From Theristus sp. LFF4_11 (Eukaryota; Nematoda; Chromadorea; Monhysterida; Xyalidae), in NCBI GenBank assembly GCA_030248135.1, contig JASANC010005329.1, positions 1 through 64,000 of the forward strand: a stretch of 64,000 nucleotides of DNA, in the 5' to 3' direction. Position 1 is the stretch's first letter. Every line of letters starts with the position of its first letter. The notes beneath the pieces are model-generated. The model had not been told where the DNA came from. It worked only from the letters and a program-made list of their open reading frames with translations, and did no database searches. The translations under genes were made by a program, and so were the position numbers. Below are positions 21,172 through 33,207 of the stretch, piece after piece.

Positions 21172-21636
21172 TACCGTATTACCCCCAATAAACCCCCATG
21201 GGGGATTAATACGTCAGCGACAATTAGGGGTGGGGGTTTATTGGTGGGGGGATTATTGGGGGGGGGGGCTTTATTTACAAACAAATTCTAGGGGTGGGGA
21301 TTGAAAAATGGCAAAAATACCTTGCATGGCAAGCAAGAAAGTCGCAGAAACTTCTACTCTACATAGAAATTTCCTTTTATAACAGCCTTTTGTAATGAAA
21401 TTACTATTAACTCATCCATTTGGGGCCTTTGGTAGCAGAATTTCATCATTTTCACTGCAACCAGCCACTGAATTCGCTGGGTATGTGTTTCAAACAGGTT
21501 TCCAATAGTCCCCATGGGGGATTATTTGTGGGGGGGGGGGAAGATTATTCGGAAACTTGTCGTGGGGGTGGGGGTTTCATGGTGGGGAGGGGGGGATTAA
21601 TGGTGGGGGGGGGGGGTTAATGGGGGTAATACGGTA
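21172..21636 (+). mobile_element. G-rich TA-flanked MITE (family 1), copy 1
   Basis: Starts TACCGTATTACCCCC and ends GGGGGTAATACGGTA, so the inverted terminus is CCGTATTACC with a flanking TA at each end as in Tc1/mariner-type insertions. Inside are runs of 5-12 G, ATTAATACGTCAGCGAC, a central AT-rich part with TGGCAAAAATACCTTGCATG, and GAATTCGCTGGGTATGTGTT. It has no coding capacity. Frames across it are Gly-rich translations of G runs. Confidence 0.9.
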
Positions 21637-22250
21637 CATTTGAAAAAATAAATTCGCATGTTTGAACAGAATCGCTTACGCACACTCAGATTCGAAATGA
21701 AACATCAGAGTTATTATCAAAGACGGCTCTAACGTATTTCCAAGCTGCTGTTATGTGCATAGTGTTTTTCAACTTTTTGTGTTGTGAGAACTCGGGTTGT
21801 CACTGATGTTCATTATTTTGGTAATTTTTACAGCAACCAATCGTCTGCATTTCACAACATTCGTCGATTTTTTGTTTTCCAGATATTCTGCTGTAGCGAG
21901 TGACAGGTGTAACATACCCTGAAAATTTGATCAGAAAAACCTCCCAATGTGTTCAATTAGTGTTCGAATTTTTAGCTCAAATCATCTCAGCACAAGCCAG
22001 TGAAAGCATTTGGATGTTTTTTGGTTTATTAGCAAACGGCGGGTGGTTATCAGAACTGAAGCAACATTTTCAGTTAACACTTGCAGCCGTGAAAAAAAAA
22101 ATATAGTTGCTATTTGTTCTGTTACAATTTCAGCAATGACGTATTTTTAGCCTAAGCCAAGTGATGACAACATAAGAAATGTGTTTCTAATTCTAACACG
22201 GCTGTAAGTTTCAGCTAAAAATGTTGCTTCAGTTCTGAATACTAGCTTTT
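21637..22250. repeat. Diverged mariner-palindrome remnant and a hairpin
   Basis: 21655-21720 matches the internal part of the 62213-63309 palindrome (GCTTACGCACACTCAGATTC). At about 22045-22245 a hairpin pairs CAGAACTGAAGCAACATTTT with its complement. No gene is seen. Confidence 0.5.
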
Positions 22251-22660
22251 ACTTTTTTGACGTTTTTTGATCACCCTGCTCGACGTGCATGGATGGATTT
22301 GTTTTTTTTACAGGCGACCGTGTAGTCTGAATTGCTGTTACATCATAATTCAAACTGTTTTTTTTTGTTTTGTTCAATATGAAAAAACGGAAAGCTGCTA
22401 ATTTTGACACAGAAATCGTTGAACGTTGTCTGCCTCTACAGTCAAAAGTACTGTGACAGAGTGACCATGAGAGTTTCAACAAACATAACAACCGTCTGGC
22501 TGACTCGCTCCGAAACATGTCGCAATAATCTTGAAACGCGCTGGCTATGGTGGCCGCAACATTTTCTTCGTGGACATTTCCCAACGCTCGGGACAAATCG
22601 GTTTGCTCTTTCTACCCTTTGTCATTTTGACCTATTTTTTCAAAAAAATTCGTAAAGATC
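22200..22660 (+). pseudogene. Tandem gene family, block H of copy 0
   Basis: Homologous to 28180-28670 and 40640-41080. The open frame (22404-22655) keeps VTMRVS, TRSETC, ETRW and HFPTLG, which recur in all three copies in the same frame, suggesting it was coding. It is separated from its likely upstream part by the LTR element and MITEs. Confidence 0.45.
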
Positions 22661-23175
22661 AAGAGAAATCGCTTTTCAATGTGTTTCGCCCTCGTTCAAC
22701 CTCATACCCTGCGGTCTCCCATTCACATTCGTACTAAGAGTGTGCGGTGTAACTGCGTATAACAGGGTACCTGACCAGGTGCTCCTACTGGGGTGATTAT
22801 AGTTCGGCGGCAGATGTGTTCGGCCGTGCAGCCTTCGGCCGTGCAGGCTACGGCCATCCAAGGTTACGTTACGATAGCCAGATCATGTTATATGTACAAT
22901 TGAACTCTAAATCACACGGAATCAGCGGTTAGTGGTCACATGCATGCATGCTTCCTGTTGAACCAAACGTAGTGTGAACGTTGTAAAACGAAAACAATTT
23001 TAAAATTTTCGAACTCTAACATAAGTTGTTGGCAATCAATGACGATTTCTGCACTTTAACTAAAAATTCTGTGCTGCAGTACAGTACCACCATAATAAAT
23101 GGACAATAGCGTGCTGTGGCGAGCAAGCAAGTGCACGCAAGCAGCCTTAAAGTTTTACCGTGTGGGGTATGCATG

Positions 23176-24130
23176 GCCGAATCCTGCTCAACCGAGTTCT
23201 GGACGGCTGCATTCTGCATGGCTGAATCACGCACGGGAATCCTGCACGGCCGCATCTTACACGGCTGAATCCTGCACGGCCGCATCCTGCTCGGCTGAAT
23301 CTTGCACGGCCGCACCTTGCACGGCTAGGGGAGGGGGGATCCTGCAGGGCCACATCCTGCACGGCCCCATCCTGCTCGGCTGCATCTTGCACGGCCACAT
23401 CCTGCGCGACCCCATCCTGCTCGGCTGAATCCTGCACGGCCGCATCCTGCACGACTGAATCCTGCACGGCCGCATCCTGCTCGGCTAAATCCTTTACGGC
23501 CGCATCCTGCACGACTGAATCCTGCACGGCCGCATCCTGCACGACTGAATCCTGCACGGCCGCATCCTGCTCGGCTAAATCCTTTACGGCCGCATCCTGC
23601 ACGACTGAATCCTGCACGGCCGCATCCTGCACGGCTGGGGGATCCTGCACGGCCGCATCCTGCACGGCTGAATCCTGCACGGCCGCATCCTGCTCGGCTA
23701 AATCCTTTACGGCCGCATCCTGCACGACCGAATCCTGCACGGCCGCATCCTGCACGGCTGGGGGATCCTGCACGGCCGCATCCTGCACGGCTGAATCCTG
23801 CACGGCCGCATCCTGCTCGGCTAAATCCTTTACGGCCGCATCCTGCACGACTGAATCCTGCACGGCCACATTCTGCGCGACCCCATCCTGCTCGGCTGAA
23901 TCCTTTACGGCCGCATCCTGCACGACTGAATCCTGCACGGCCACATCCTGCACGGATGAATCCTGCATGGTCACATCCTGCACGGCTGGGGGATCTTGCA
24001 CGGCCACATCCTGCTCGGCTGAATCCTGCACGGCCGCATCTTGCACGGCCCCATCCTGCACGACTGAATCCTGCACGGCCGCATCCTGCACGGCTGGGGG
24101 ATCCTGCACGGCCGCATCCTGCTCGGCTGT
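23176..24130. repeat. 15-bp minisatellite, about 60 units
   Basis: CCTGCACGGCCGCAT, CCTGCACGACTGAAT and close variants repeat every 15 bp for about 950 bp. Because 15 is a multiple of three, several frames stay open (up to 320 aa of Gln-Asp-Ala-Val repeats). I treat those as by-products, not genes. 22670-23175 upstream holds only short GGCCGTGCAG pre-repeats near 22825-22860 and no gene. Confidence 0.93.
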
Positions 24131-24138
24131 CCACGTTC

Positions 24139-24929
24139 TACAGTCGAACTCAGTAAAATGTGGAATCAGCTGATTGGTCGGCCGCGGGGGGGCTGCTCAC
24201 ACGCCGCACCCTTCTTTTTTCGTGGATCTGGATTCTATTGAAACGTGTTTCTTTTGAATGAGTATGAATTTCCAGCACCCGTTTCATGCTAAAAATAAAC
24301 TCAAAGGGTTAAAGAACTGCGAAATTCAGATTTTTTTTATACAACAACTCAAAATACATTCTTTATTGACGACGACGACGACGTCGTCTCTTAATTTTTG
24401 CGTGTGAACTGAAAGACAACGGCCTGAAATGTGTAGCCATCTGAAGGGGGTTTCATTCCTAGCTGACCGATCGACATGCGACCGTAAGCAAAAAAATGCG
24501 TTCCGACTTCGCGGACGACGACGACACAACGACGACATTGCTTTCATCTTTCATTTTCACCGTTTTCAAGTTGTTTTTGGTAAGCTGCTGTGTTCATTTA
24601 CTTGGTGCATGCAGCAAACCATGCACAGCGCACTCCTTTCAGGCTTTTGTCTTTCAGTTCACGTGCAAAAATTAAGCGACGACGTCGTCGTCGTCATCAA
24701 ACAAAAAATACAGTTTTGAGCTGTTGATTTCAAAAAATTCTGAATTTTGCAGTCTCTAACATTTTCAGTTTATTTTCAGCGTGAAAAGGGTGCTGGAAAG
24801 TCACACTCATTCAAAAGAAACACGTTTCAATAGAATCCAGATCCACGAAAAAAGAAGGGTGCGGAGTGTGAGCAGCCTCCCCTCGGCCGACCAATCAGCT
24901 GATTCCACATTTTATTGAGTTCGACTGTA
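24139..24929. mobile_element. 791-bp palindromic element, TA-flanked
   Basis: The ends are TACAGTCGAACTCA and TGAGTTCGACTGTA. Arms of about 280 bp pair through GGAATCAGCTGATTGGTCGG, the GAAACGTGTTTCTTTTGAAT region and a GACGACGACGACGTCGTC block, around a ~210-bp spacer. A one-arm copy lies at 61119-61400 and a related short palindrome at 55498-55660. It is non-coding. Confidence 0.85.
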
Positions 24930-25994
24930 TGTACAAATTGCATCGATATTGAGTATCTGAGTTTGAACGTTGTTTTCTATATTTCAGCAGCAGCCTGTCA
25001 ATTGACATCTTACATGTGAATACTACTTCAGGTTAGTTTTTTTTCATACGAAGTTACAGAAGTTGATTGCTACATGTAGATTGATTAATTGATTGATTGA
25101 TTTACTGATTGATTGAGTGATTGATTGTTTGATTTTTGTTAGCGAGAAGAACGTTTTGCACGATGCGAGAATTTGATTCTGCTTTCTTTTTTCAAAGGAT
25201 TGTTTTAACACGAAGAAAAGAAAGAAAACAAAAGGAGAATATTATTGATTCTGACACCGCAGCTCAGTGCGAATCACGGACCGACGGGTGCGAACCGTAC
25301 ATAATGATGTGGGCTGGTGATCTGACAAGAAGACAAATTTACGGCGACGTTGAAGCTGATGTTGAGCATGAACTCAGCTCTTACGAATTCGGTACCAAAG
25401 GTCGGCACACATTTTCTGTTTATTGACGTAGCGGCCTTTCGTCAGTATTTTTCTCTATTTTAAAAACCATGGAACCAACATTTTGTAATTGATAACCACG
25501 GCAAGCTGCCATAGCAGCAATCTTCGAATCGGAAAAACATTGTGTTCATATTTATCTAAATCTTAGACACTTAATGACAGAGAAAACTCGATAGACACCC
25601 TCTACTCGATGGCGTTCCGAACGCTTTCTGGGTTAGCCCTGGCCAAAAACATCGCCTAAAATAATGGTCGTTCGTTCGCTCCCACTCCCACATTCGCTTT
25701 GAACCTTTGAACGTACAAAAATTCTCGATTTGCATTATCATTGAAACACATTTGCTTTCAGAAAGTGAACATTACATGGAAAATGAAATTGTTTGCTGCA
25801 CATGTGTTTTGACCGCACAAGAATTTCGTTTTCATGATGCGAAACCCATCACAAGCTGTCTTTTACCTAAAAACCCACCAACTGTCTTTGCGGCAAAATA
25901 GTTTCTTTTGCGTCTTGCACTGTTTCCAGACTTCTTCCTTTTTTCAAACTGGAACTTTCATTTCAGCGTGATATGACGTTGGCTTCTATCATTA

Positions 25995-26085
25995 GTAGGG
26001 TTGCCGCGAGACATGGTACCCGCGAGACGAGACGAGACAAATGATAAGACGGGGCACGTCACGTCTCGCGGCAATCCTACATTTG
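25995..26085. repeat. GAGAC-repeat foldback element
   Basis: Arms pair AGGGTTGCCGCGAGAC with GTCTCGCGGCAATCCT. The interior has GAGACGAGACGAGAC. Relatives are beside the LTR element and inside the receptor gene (49167-49317). Confidence 0.75.
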
Positions 26086-26553
26086 GCCAACTGTGACTGG
26101 AGTTAACATAGAAAATTTGAACCAAAAGCGTCCATCAGCCCCAAAACGGCAGCACTGCCGCCTTTATAACAATCGCGGTCGGCAAAACACGATTGTTCCA
26201 ATTTACCATCACTTGATTCGTTTGAGCGTGATGACCATCAAACAAGCAAGATTACATTCTTTTGTACACGCGTTTCTTGAATTTCAGAATTTCCAGCATT
26301 TCAGACTCGACCTTCCAACCAGTGCCACGTTGGAACTACAACAAAAAAAAGCATGACACTTACAAGGAGTATACATGTAACAAAGGTTTGTTTTGTGCAG
26401 TCAAACACTATATAAATTATAGGCAATCAGCTGATTGGTTGATGATCACGTTGTGCATATGCCTCCTGTGCTGGCACTCCTGTGGGGGGCGAAGTCTGAC
26501 CAGCCTAAACTATTTTTTTCTGCAAACGCATTGAGCAACAGAGCTTCTTTCAG

Positions 26554-26702
26554 ATCGTTGCACAGTTTTTGAAAAGGGATATGATTCGTTGACTGGCCAA
26601 AATTTGACAGTGATGCGCGATGCAGCATTCAACATTCATTTCTGTGATGAAACTGCACATGGCTTCCGCGTGTCGAACACGCCAATATGGATTTTTTATT
26701 AT
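26554..26702 (+). CDS. Exon D of the unrecognised tandem gene, copy 1
   Basis: A CTTCTTTCAG acceptor, phase 1 entry, 49 open codons and a GTAAGC donor in phase 0. It encodes a segment with RCTVF, MRDAAFNIHFC and FRVSN. Copy 2 (33699-33844) has the same phases, and its frame is also open although about 20% of bases differ, so coding constraint is likely. Function unknown. Confidence 0.6.
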
Positions 26703-26742
26703 GTAAGCATTTGACACAAGCTAAGCTGTTCAGCAGAACGAC

Positions 26743-27007
26743 TACCGTAAAGTCTTGCATATAAGGTTCCTCCCACTTATAAGATCCCCACCCAAAAGTG
26801 GGCAGAGTGTCACACGGCGGGAGACCGAAAAATTCAAAATTGTGGCTTGGTCGAAATCCCACCCCGTTTATAAAACCCGGACTTCCTAATCTTCGCTTTA
26901 TAAGACCTCCTCCCACTTATAAGGTTGTCACACAAAATTTCACTTTTTGTCAGAAATTTTTGATTTTCAAATTTACATAAGAAGATCTTATATGCAAGAG
27001 TTTACGG
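26743..27007. mobile_element. MITE family 2, copy 1
   Basis: The left end is TACCGTAAAGTCTTGCATAT and the right end the near complement ATATGCAAGAGTTTACGG, with one mutated base and a lost terminal TA. The interior has TCCCACTTATAAG and AAAAGTGGGC words repeated in inverted order. Non-coding. Confidence 0.85.
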
Positions 27008-27271
27008 GAAGTCTGAAATGTAGCACTTTGCTTCAGGTTTATCTTGCGGTATTGTGAAGTTGAAGACGCTAGCTGGCGGTTTTAAACGCCGACGAAAAAC
27101 ACCAACTTAGTGTTTTGGTGTAGCCCGAAATCTATTCCTTCCTGATTCTAATCTTGTTGAAGCATTATGGCAAGTGAATGACGTATCTTTTCAGCAAGAA
27201 TACGACCTCAGACACGTTTGGGACGTTGTCAATCACCGCATTGCACGCTTGTGGTGGCCATGTTGGTGGTA

Positions 27272-27792
27272 CACCGTAAAGTCTTGCATATAAAGCCTAC
27301 CACGTTTCCAAGCGCCCGCCCCGCCTCCTAAAGGTGGTCGCAGTGCTCTAGGGCAAGAAGTTAAAAGATCACATTGTTCAATTAATCAAATTCTATATTA
27401 TCGTTCATAAGCCTGAACTATAAGGAGCTCAATCTGCAGGAATGAAAGAAGGAAAGAAAGGGTGGGGCAAGGAAAGAAATAGGAAACAATAACGTTGAAA
27501 CTCGAGAGATTCCGCTCAGTCCTGGCTAGAAAAGCTGCACTTTCACTAAAAAACGCTTTTTTTCATAAGTTCCTAATCTGCATTGCATTGTATACAATAT
27601 CTTCTGTCGTTTAAAAAGACGAGTAGTTTATATAATTTACTGCCCTGTTGCAAAACACGGTCAGTTTAATAAACAATTTATTCCGAAAGTCTTTTATTTT
27701 TCATTTTTAAATGTCACGCGCTCCTTACACCTTGAGACAAGGTGCTATAAGTTTACTCGGCATTTACCGTGTTTATGCAAGACTTTACGGTT
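27272..27792. mobile_element. Longer MITE related to family 2
   Basis: Ends ACCGTAAAGTCTTGCATATA and TATGCAAGACTTTACGG enclose a different ~480-bp interior (GCCCGCCCCGCCTCCTAAAG). A second copy at 37592-38954 carries a nested family-1 MITE. Confidence 0.6.
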
Positions 27793-27898
27793 CATTAATT
27801 GAACCCACACTGTTAAAAAACACGTGTTTCAAAATTTTTTTATTTATCGTGTTCGTTTTCGTAAAAACGCAAACTAAAATACACAGGACCGTTTTCAG

Positions 27899-28032
27899 TC
27901 ATTGCAATCGACCACTGTGGTCCTCAGATTCTTCGTCAAGTGAAGGAGCTTGGGTTGACAACTTATCAACAAGTGTTTGATCGCAAGGAGTACCGCTGTG
28001 ACGTGCCAGAAGGGAATGAAAATACAGTTTAG
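27899..28032 (+). CDS. Terminal exon G of the unrecognised tandem gene, copy 1
   Basis: A GTTTTCAG acceptor, phase 1 entry, then 43 codons and TAG. It encodes IDHCGPQILRQVKELG, TTYQQVFD and CDVPEGNEN. Copy 2 (39261-39394) has identical length, phase and stop with few changes. Family not recognised. Confidence 0.6.
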
Positions 28033-28448
28033 TGGCCTATTACGTAAATTCGAACATTCACTATGGACAAAAAAATTGTTGCACGGTTGCATTTTACTTA
28101 CCTTTGTTTTTGCGCAACAATTTCCCTTGCTTTTGTTATGTTGTTGTTGCAAGCTTGAAGCATAGCAGCCACTCAATGTCACTTGAAATTGAAATGCCAC
28201 AAAGACAAGGTGATCGCTCATGATCGCTTACTTGCCGCGCTGCAAGAACATGTGCAGGGTGATCAGAAACGTCAGGAAAGTATTCAAAACTAATATTTAG
28301 ATATTTGAGCTGAAACCTCTGTGGATTTAGTTCAATTATTAGTTATACAATACTTCACGGTAATGCTAGCTTTTGTTAGCACGTAACAATTCAAATTGTG
28401 TTTTTTATTCAATAAAAGGCGACAAAAAAACAGAAACGTGCTGTAATA

Positions 28449-28670
28449 TTGACACAGAAAACGTCGAACGTTGACTGCCATTTCGAGGATTGGAGAAAGT
28501 GGTGTGGCAATGTGACCATGAGAGTCTCAGCAAACATAACAACCGTCTCCCTCACTCGCTCTGAGGCATGTCACAGCAATGAGACGCGCTGGTTACGGTG
28601 GCCGCAGCATTTCCTTCGTGAACATTTCCCAACGCTCGGAACAGATCGGTTTGCTCTCTTTAATTTTTAA
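28449..28670 (+). pseudogene. Block H of the tandem family, copy 1
   Basis: The open frame carries VTMRVSANITTVSLTRSE, ETRWLRWPQHFLREHFPTLG and ends FNF. It aligns in frame with 22404-22655 and 40845-41080. It could be an exon of a neighbouring family member or a 3' segment. Confidence 0.45.
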
Positions 28671-29804
28671 TACCGGTGTCTTTTTGATTTTGATTCATTT
28701 CTACTTTCTTGTCTGAGAGGAGAAGCTACAGTCTACTGTTAGTTTTATTGAAATTGGGTGTTCAAAGTCAAAATATTGGCTAAAACGCCGTTCTTTTTTG
28801 TGATGTTTCAAATTATACATAGCAAAAAGCAACCACGTTCCATGCAAGCTGCCCACGTTCTATGTTCAAATTGCATCGATCTTGAGTATCTGAGTTTGAT
28901 CATTGTTTTCTATTTCAGCAGTCTGTCAATTGACATCTTACAAATGAACATTACTTCAGGTCAGTTTTTTTGATACGCAGGTACAGAAGAGAAGCACAGA
29001 ACAAATTATACTCAACATGTGTCGTTAACACATGGTGCTTTGTAGCTGATTGATTGATTGATTGATTGAATGATTGATTGATTGGTTGATTGACTGATTG
29101 ACTGATTGATTGATTGATTGATTGTTCGGTTAATTGATTGATCAGTTTATTGATTGTTTAATTTTTAATGAGCAGATACTATTTTGCACCTTGCAAGAAT
29201 TCTCTTTTCTCTCTTCAAATGTTTGTTAAAACACGAAGAAACAAAAAAAAACAAAAAATAAAATTGATTCTAACTCTGTAGCTGACAAGTGCGACTCAGT
29301 GGGCAGTGATTGTGAACCGTACATAAAGATGTGGGCTGGTTATTTGGAGAGAAAACAAAATCACGGCGACGTTGCAGATGATGTGGAGCGTGAAATCAGC
29401 GCTTACAATTACTATCATAACGCAGGTCGGCGGACAAATTATCTTTATTGACGTAGCGGACTTTCGTCGGTATTTTTTTCTATTAAAATCCAAACAACAT
29501 TTTGTAATCCCTAGCCGCGGCAAGCGCCCGCCCATGCCAGCAGCAGAGGTCTTTCGGAAAAGGATCGCTCATATTCGTATCCCCAGATTTAATTGCTTTG
29601 AACGAACTAAAATTATCGACTTGCATTATCATTGAAACGCATTTGCAATCGGACAGCGAACATGACAAACAGAATGCTGAAAGCTCTATTCACAGGAAAC
29701 TCACGATTAATAATACGCCAGATTTCATGTTAATGTTTTGTTTATGTGCTAGAACGTTAATGTGCCAAATCAACAATTTTAGCAACTTTGCAAATTAACA
29801 GCTA

Positions 29805-30030
29805 CATATGATCTTTTATTTTGGTCCCGCAACTCAATGCGCGCATAGATAGGTAAACAATTTCATGCATGACGCGGGAATTCAAAATTGGTAAAGTGAT
29901 CCGAGTCTCCTACATCGGGCCGAATCACCTAGGCGACTTTGAATTGCCACATAAAGATTGAAACTAGTTTTCTTTCCATGTCTGCACACGCATTCAGTCG
30001 CAGAACTTAAAAAATTGATATTACTGTAGT
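29805..30030 (+). repeat. Dispersed repeat shared with the lectin gene intron
   Basis: Matches 55690-55905 over about 200 bp, including ACTCAATGCG, GACGCGGGAATTCAAAA, a GTGATCCGA...CGAATCAC hairpin and CAGTCGCAGAACTTAA. In the lectin gene the similarity stops about 10 bp before the EGF exon acceptor. Confidence 0.7.
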
Positions 30031-31347
30031 TAAACAAATCAAGAGGCACTCGCACTCTTTCTGCTGTTTTGTGCATGTTATTGAAGTGGTTAAAATTTGA
30101 AACGTAATTTCTTCTGATGCACATTTGCTAAATCTGGCACAGTGCGCCCGCGCAGATGTGGACAGTCGTAACTTTCTGCTTATAATACGATCAGATGCTA
30201 GGTACTTCACAATGACATTAAAAACAACGTCTGTTGTTGATTCGTTTTCAATTAACTGCACGATATGTGCCCAAAAGATAACAAAATCCGAACGACAATC
30301 AGCGTGTATCATTAATTGTGAGTTCCCTATGGTTGTTGAAACCGTGTTTGGACCGAAAACCATGCGCCATGAATCCAAAAACGGCAATATTGCCGCCCAT
30401 AACAAACACGGTCGGTTAAAAAACACCAGCTGTTCATTTTACCACCACAATTTTACCACTTACGAGGCGTGACCACCAAACAAGAGAACATTCTCCTGTA
30501 TACACGTTTCTTGAAAAACCATCGTTCAGAATATCAGAATTTCCAGCATTTTCAGAATGGACAAACGAGAAACTGCTGGATAGGACTTTCGTTGACGGGG
30601 CGTAACTCAGAAAATCAGAATAACTTTAACATACGAACAACGAGTGAACCACTCGACTCGGCAATGCTAACGAATAAAGACGAACAACTTTTTAACTCTT
30701 TTTCAACAGAATGAACTCTTTTCTTGGAATGCTTTGAACTGACACCGCATTCTTGGCTCGAAATGTTTACAGTGTTGTCTTTTGTTGTTTTCGAATCGTT
30801 CCAATCAAAGTTTTCGAGACTTTCTGACAACGCCCCCAGCAACCTACAACAAACATCAGCATGGCACTAAAGAGGAGTATGAATGTAAAGGTTTGTTTTG
30901 TGCTAACGTCTGCACGTACATGCATGTGTCGAGTATCATGCCATTTCGCGAGCGAAGCGGACAGCGTATGCAGGCGTAATATGGCCCATTGTTTCCTTCG
31001 CGCTAAAATTCCAAATTTACTGTGCCTCGCATTGTGAACATAAACGGAGCTGAGATTTTTTTCTCCTGAACACAGGTAGATAATTCATAGGTATGCTGTG
31101 TGCACGAGAATTTTTTTTGTGGCGATCTTCCACACACGCTGTGTGCGCATAACATCGATTCTGAATAAGCTGTTGCATATTCTTCTCCCCCCTTTTTTCG
31201 ACTATGTCATAAAATGTGTACGCAGTTTCAGTGATATAAACAAAATTCTGACTGTTGTGATAAACATTTTCTAGGGTAAAAATCTTGGGATTTCTCCGAT
31301 GTTTCCCAAGGCGTAAAATTTAGCTTCTTTGTATTGTGAATATATTC

Positions 31348-31553
31348 AAACGTGTTTGAACTAAAATGACGTCATTTGCTTTAACAACGCCCGTTTGTCA
31401 AAGTACAGGCACTCAAATGTCAGTTTGGTGTTACTGATTCGACATTCACCGTTTGTTTACGGGAAGAAATCGGCTAAACGGAAAGTCTGGTTTGCAGTGA
31501 ACGGCAAGCGCATGTTTGGCGGCACATGACGTCATTTCAGTGGGACACGTTTA
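31348..31553. mobile_element. MITE with paired TGACGTCA sites, copy 1
   Basis: The ends pair CGTGTTTGAACTAAAATGACG with the near complement of TGACGTCATTTCAGTGGGAC. TGACGTCA octamers lie at 31368-31375 and 31527-31534. The inverted copy is at 39002-39210. Confidence 0.75.
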
Positions 31554-32012
31554 AAAAAATAGGCCATACAAAATTGCGAAAAATGCTTATTTTGAAGCGT
31601 ATTTGCGATTTTCTGCGCGTGAAACAAACCGTTATTTGACAAAGTTTCCAGGAGTAACCAACAACGGAGAGTTTGAATTTGACCTTTATTTTTTGAAAAA
31701 CTTAAAGGAATAGCAGTTAAATAACCAAAGTCGTGACGATTTCAGGCGAATCGGCCGTGGAAATTGGCGAAATCGGTGTAGTCCGGGGTAATTCAGTGCG
31801 CTGATCACGGGTTTTGGGTTAGTTTTCTTATGTGAGCAACTGCAGATACTGAATCGTGATGATTTCGCGCGAATCAGCCGTAGAAATAGCATAGGCGGAA
31901 CAGATGAAAAACCTGTGTTGTTGCTGAATGTAAAGTTCAGAAGAATGTGTGCCCAAAGCGCAACGAATTGTGAATTTGGTCCGAACTTCGGGGCTTATGT
32001 AAAAGTCAGAAT

Positions 32013-33207
32013 GTTAAAAATGCGGGAGACGCATAAAAAGGTGGAATATGGGCTAATAGGTGTAAGCAGTGAAAAACTTGGCTCGACAACTCTTTTCAAG
32101 TCTCTGATGTGGTACACACGGTTACAAGTACATAAGAGTTATATTTTTCCGCCGCGTTTGTTGTTTAAAAGGTTGCTGAAAAGCGTAAAAACTTTGAAGT
32201 TATTTTTCAATTGTCCAAATTTCAATTCAAATTTCGTTTTCGTACATTGTAGACAAATGAAACTTTGACATTTGCAGTATTTCGGGCATTTAGCGAGCGA
32301 CCACTAAAACCACTAAAATAACGATCAGATTTTAGATCGCTGACACTGGTTTGCACAGGACAAAATGTATCGCAGAGGCATCGGTGAATTCAATGTCTCC
32401 TTCTGTGGCAAAGGCAATGGCTCACGGGACGGACGGTTTAGTATCTACCGTATTACCCCCAATAAACCCCCATGGGGGATTAATACGTCAGCGACTTTTA
32501 GGGGTGGGGGTTTATTGGTGGGCGGATTATTGGGGGGGGGTTTATTTACAAAAAAATTCTAGGGGTGGGGGTTTGTTGAAAAATGGCAAAAATACCTTGC
32601 ATGGCAGGCAAGAAAGTCGCAGAAACTTCTACTCTACATAGAAATTTCCTTTTATAACAGCCTTTTGTGATGAAATTACTATTAACTCACCTATTTGGGG
32701 CCTTTGGTAGCACAATTTCATCATTTTCACTGCAACCAGCCACTGAATTCGCTGGGTATGTGTTTCAAACAGGTCTCCAATAATCCCCCATGGGGGATTA
32801 TTTGTGGGGGGGGATTATTCGGAAACTGGTCGGGGGGTGGGGGTTTATTGGTGGGGGGGATTAATGGTGGGGGGGGGGTTAATGGGGGTAATACGGTATA
32901 CTCCCACTACATTCGTACTCCCACGCCCAATATGTTTTGCAATCGCAACCTCTGATTGTTTTGTTTTTGCACAGAGTTTATTTTGCTGTGATGTCAAACT
33001 AAACTGGAGAGGACAATTATAAAATAATTTTGAAGCTTTTTTCGCTTTTCAGCAAAACAAATGCAGCGCAAAAATATAACTCTTATGTGCTTGTATCCGT
33101 GTGTACCACATCAGAGACATCAGAAAAGAGTTGTCGAGCCAAGTTTCTTACTGCTTACACCTATTAGCCCATAATCCACCTTTTTTATGCGTCTCCCGCA
33201 TTTTTAA
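32013..33207. mobile_element. Foldback element with nested G-rich MITE
   Basis: Arms of about 140-180 bp pair AAAATGCGGGAGACGCATAA with its complement and share GGCTCGACAACTCTTTTC and TGATGTGGTACACACGG. A family-1 MITE (32446-32898) has inserted in the middle. A copy without the MITE is at 43533-44336. Confidence 0.8.
32446..32898 (+). mobile_element. G-rich MITE family 1, copy 2
   Basis: Intact TACCGTATTACC...GGTAATACGGTA ends; same internal words as copy 1. Confidence 0.9.

Larger units (their letters stand above)
24945..28680 (+). other. Unrecognised multi-exon gene, copy 1
   Basis: Blocks A-H occur here in the same order as in 28868-41080. Exon-like pieces with conserved splice sites: A 24988-25031; B ending 25400 (CEPYI..MWAG..GDVEADVE); C around 26290-26390 (KEYTC-KGLFCA); D 26554-26702; E near 27135-27175 (DSNLVEALWQ); F from 27195 (WDVV..RIAR); G 27899-28032 with a stop; H 28449-28670. 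I do not recognise the protein. Cys-containing segments suggest an extracellular or secreted product, but that is inference. A 91-bp GAGAC foldback (25995-26085) and a MITE (26743-27007) interrupt it. Whether it is functional cannot be told from sequence alone. Confidence 0.5.

Noticed and set aside
21034..21620. Gly/Trp-rich frames across G-rich MITEs (also at other copies)
   Set aside because: Translations of G runs in a non-coding element.
23147..24134. 320- and 269-aa open frames
   Set aside because: They are direct translations of a 15-bp minisatellite in three frames; no start context, splice or domain evidence.
29805..30030. tRNA-like or small RNA gene in a repeated hairpin segment
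   Set aside because: A hairpin is visible, but there is no cloverleaf, A/B box pair or 3' terminator; treated as a dispersed repeat.
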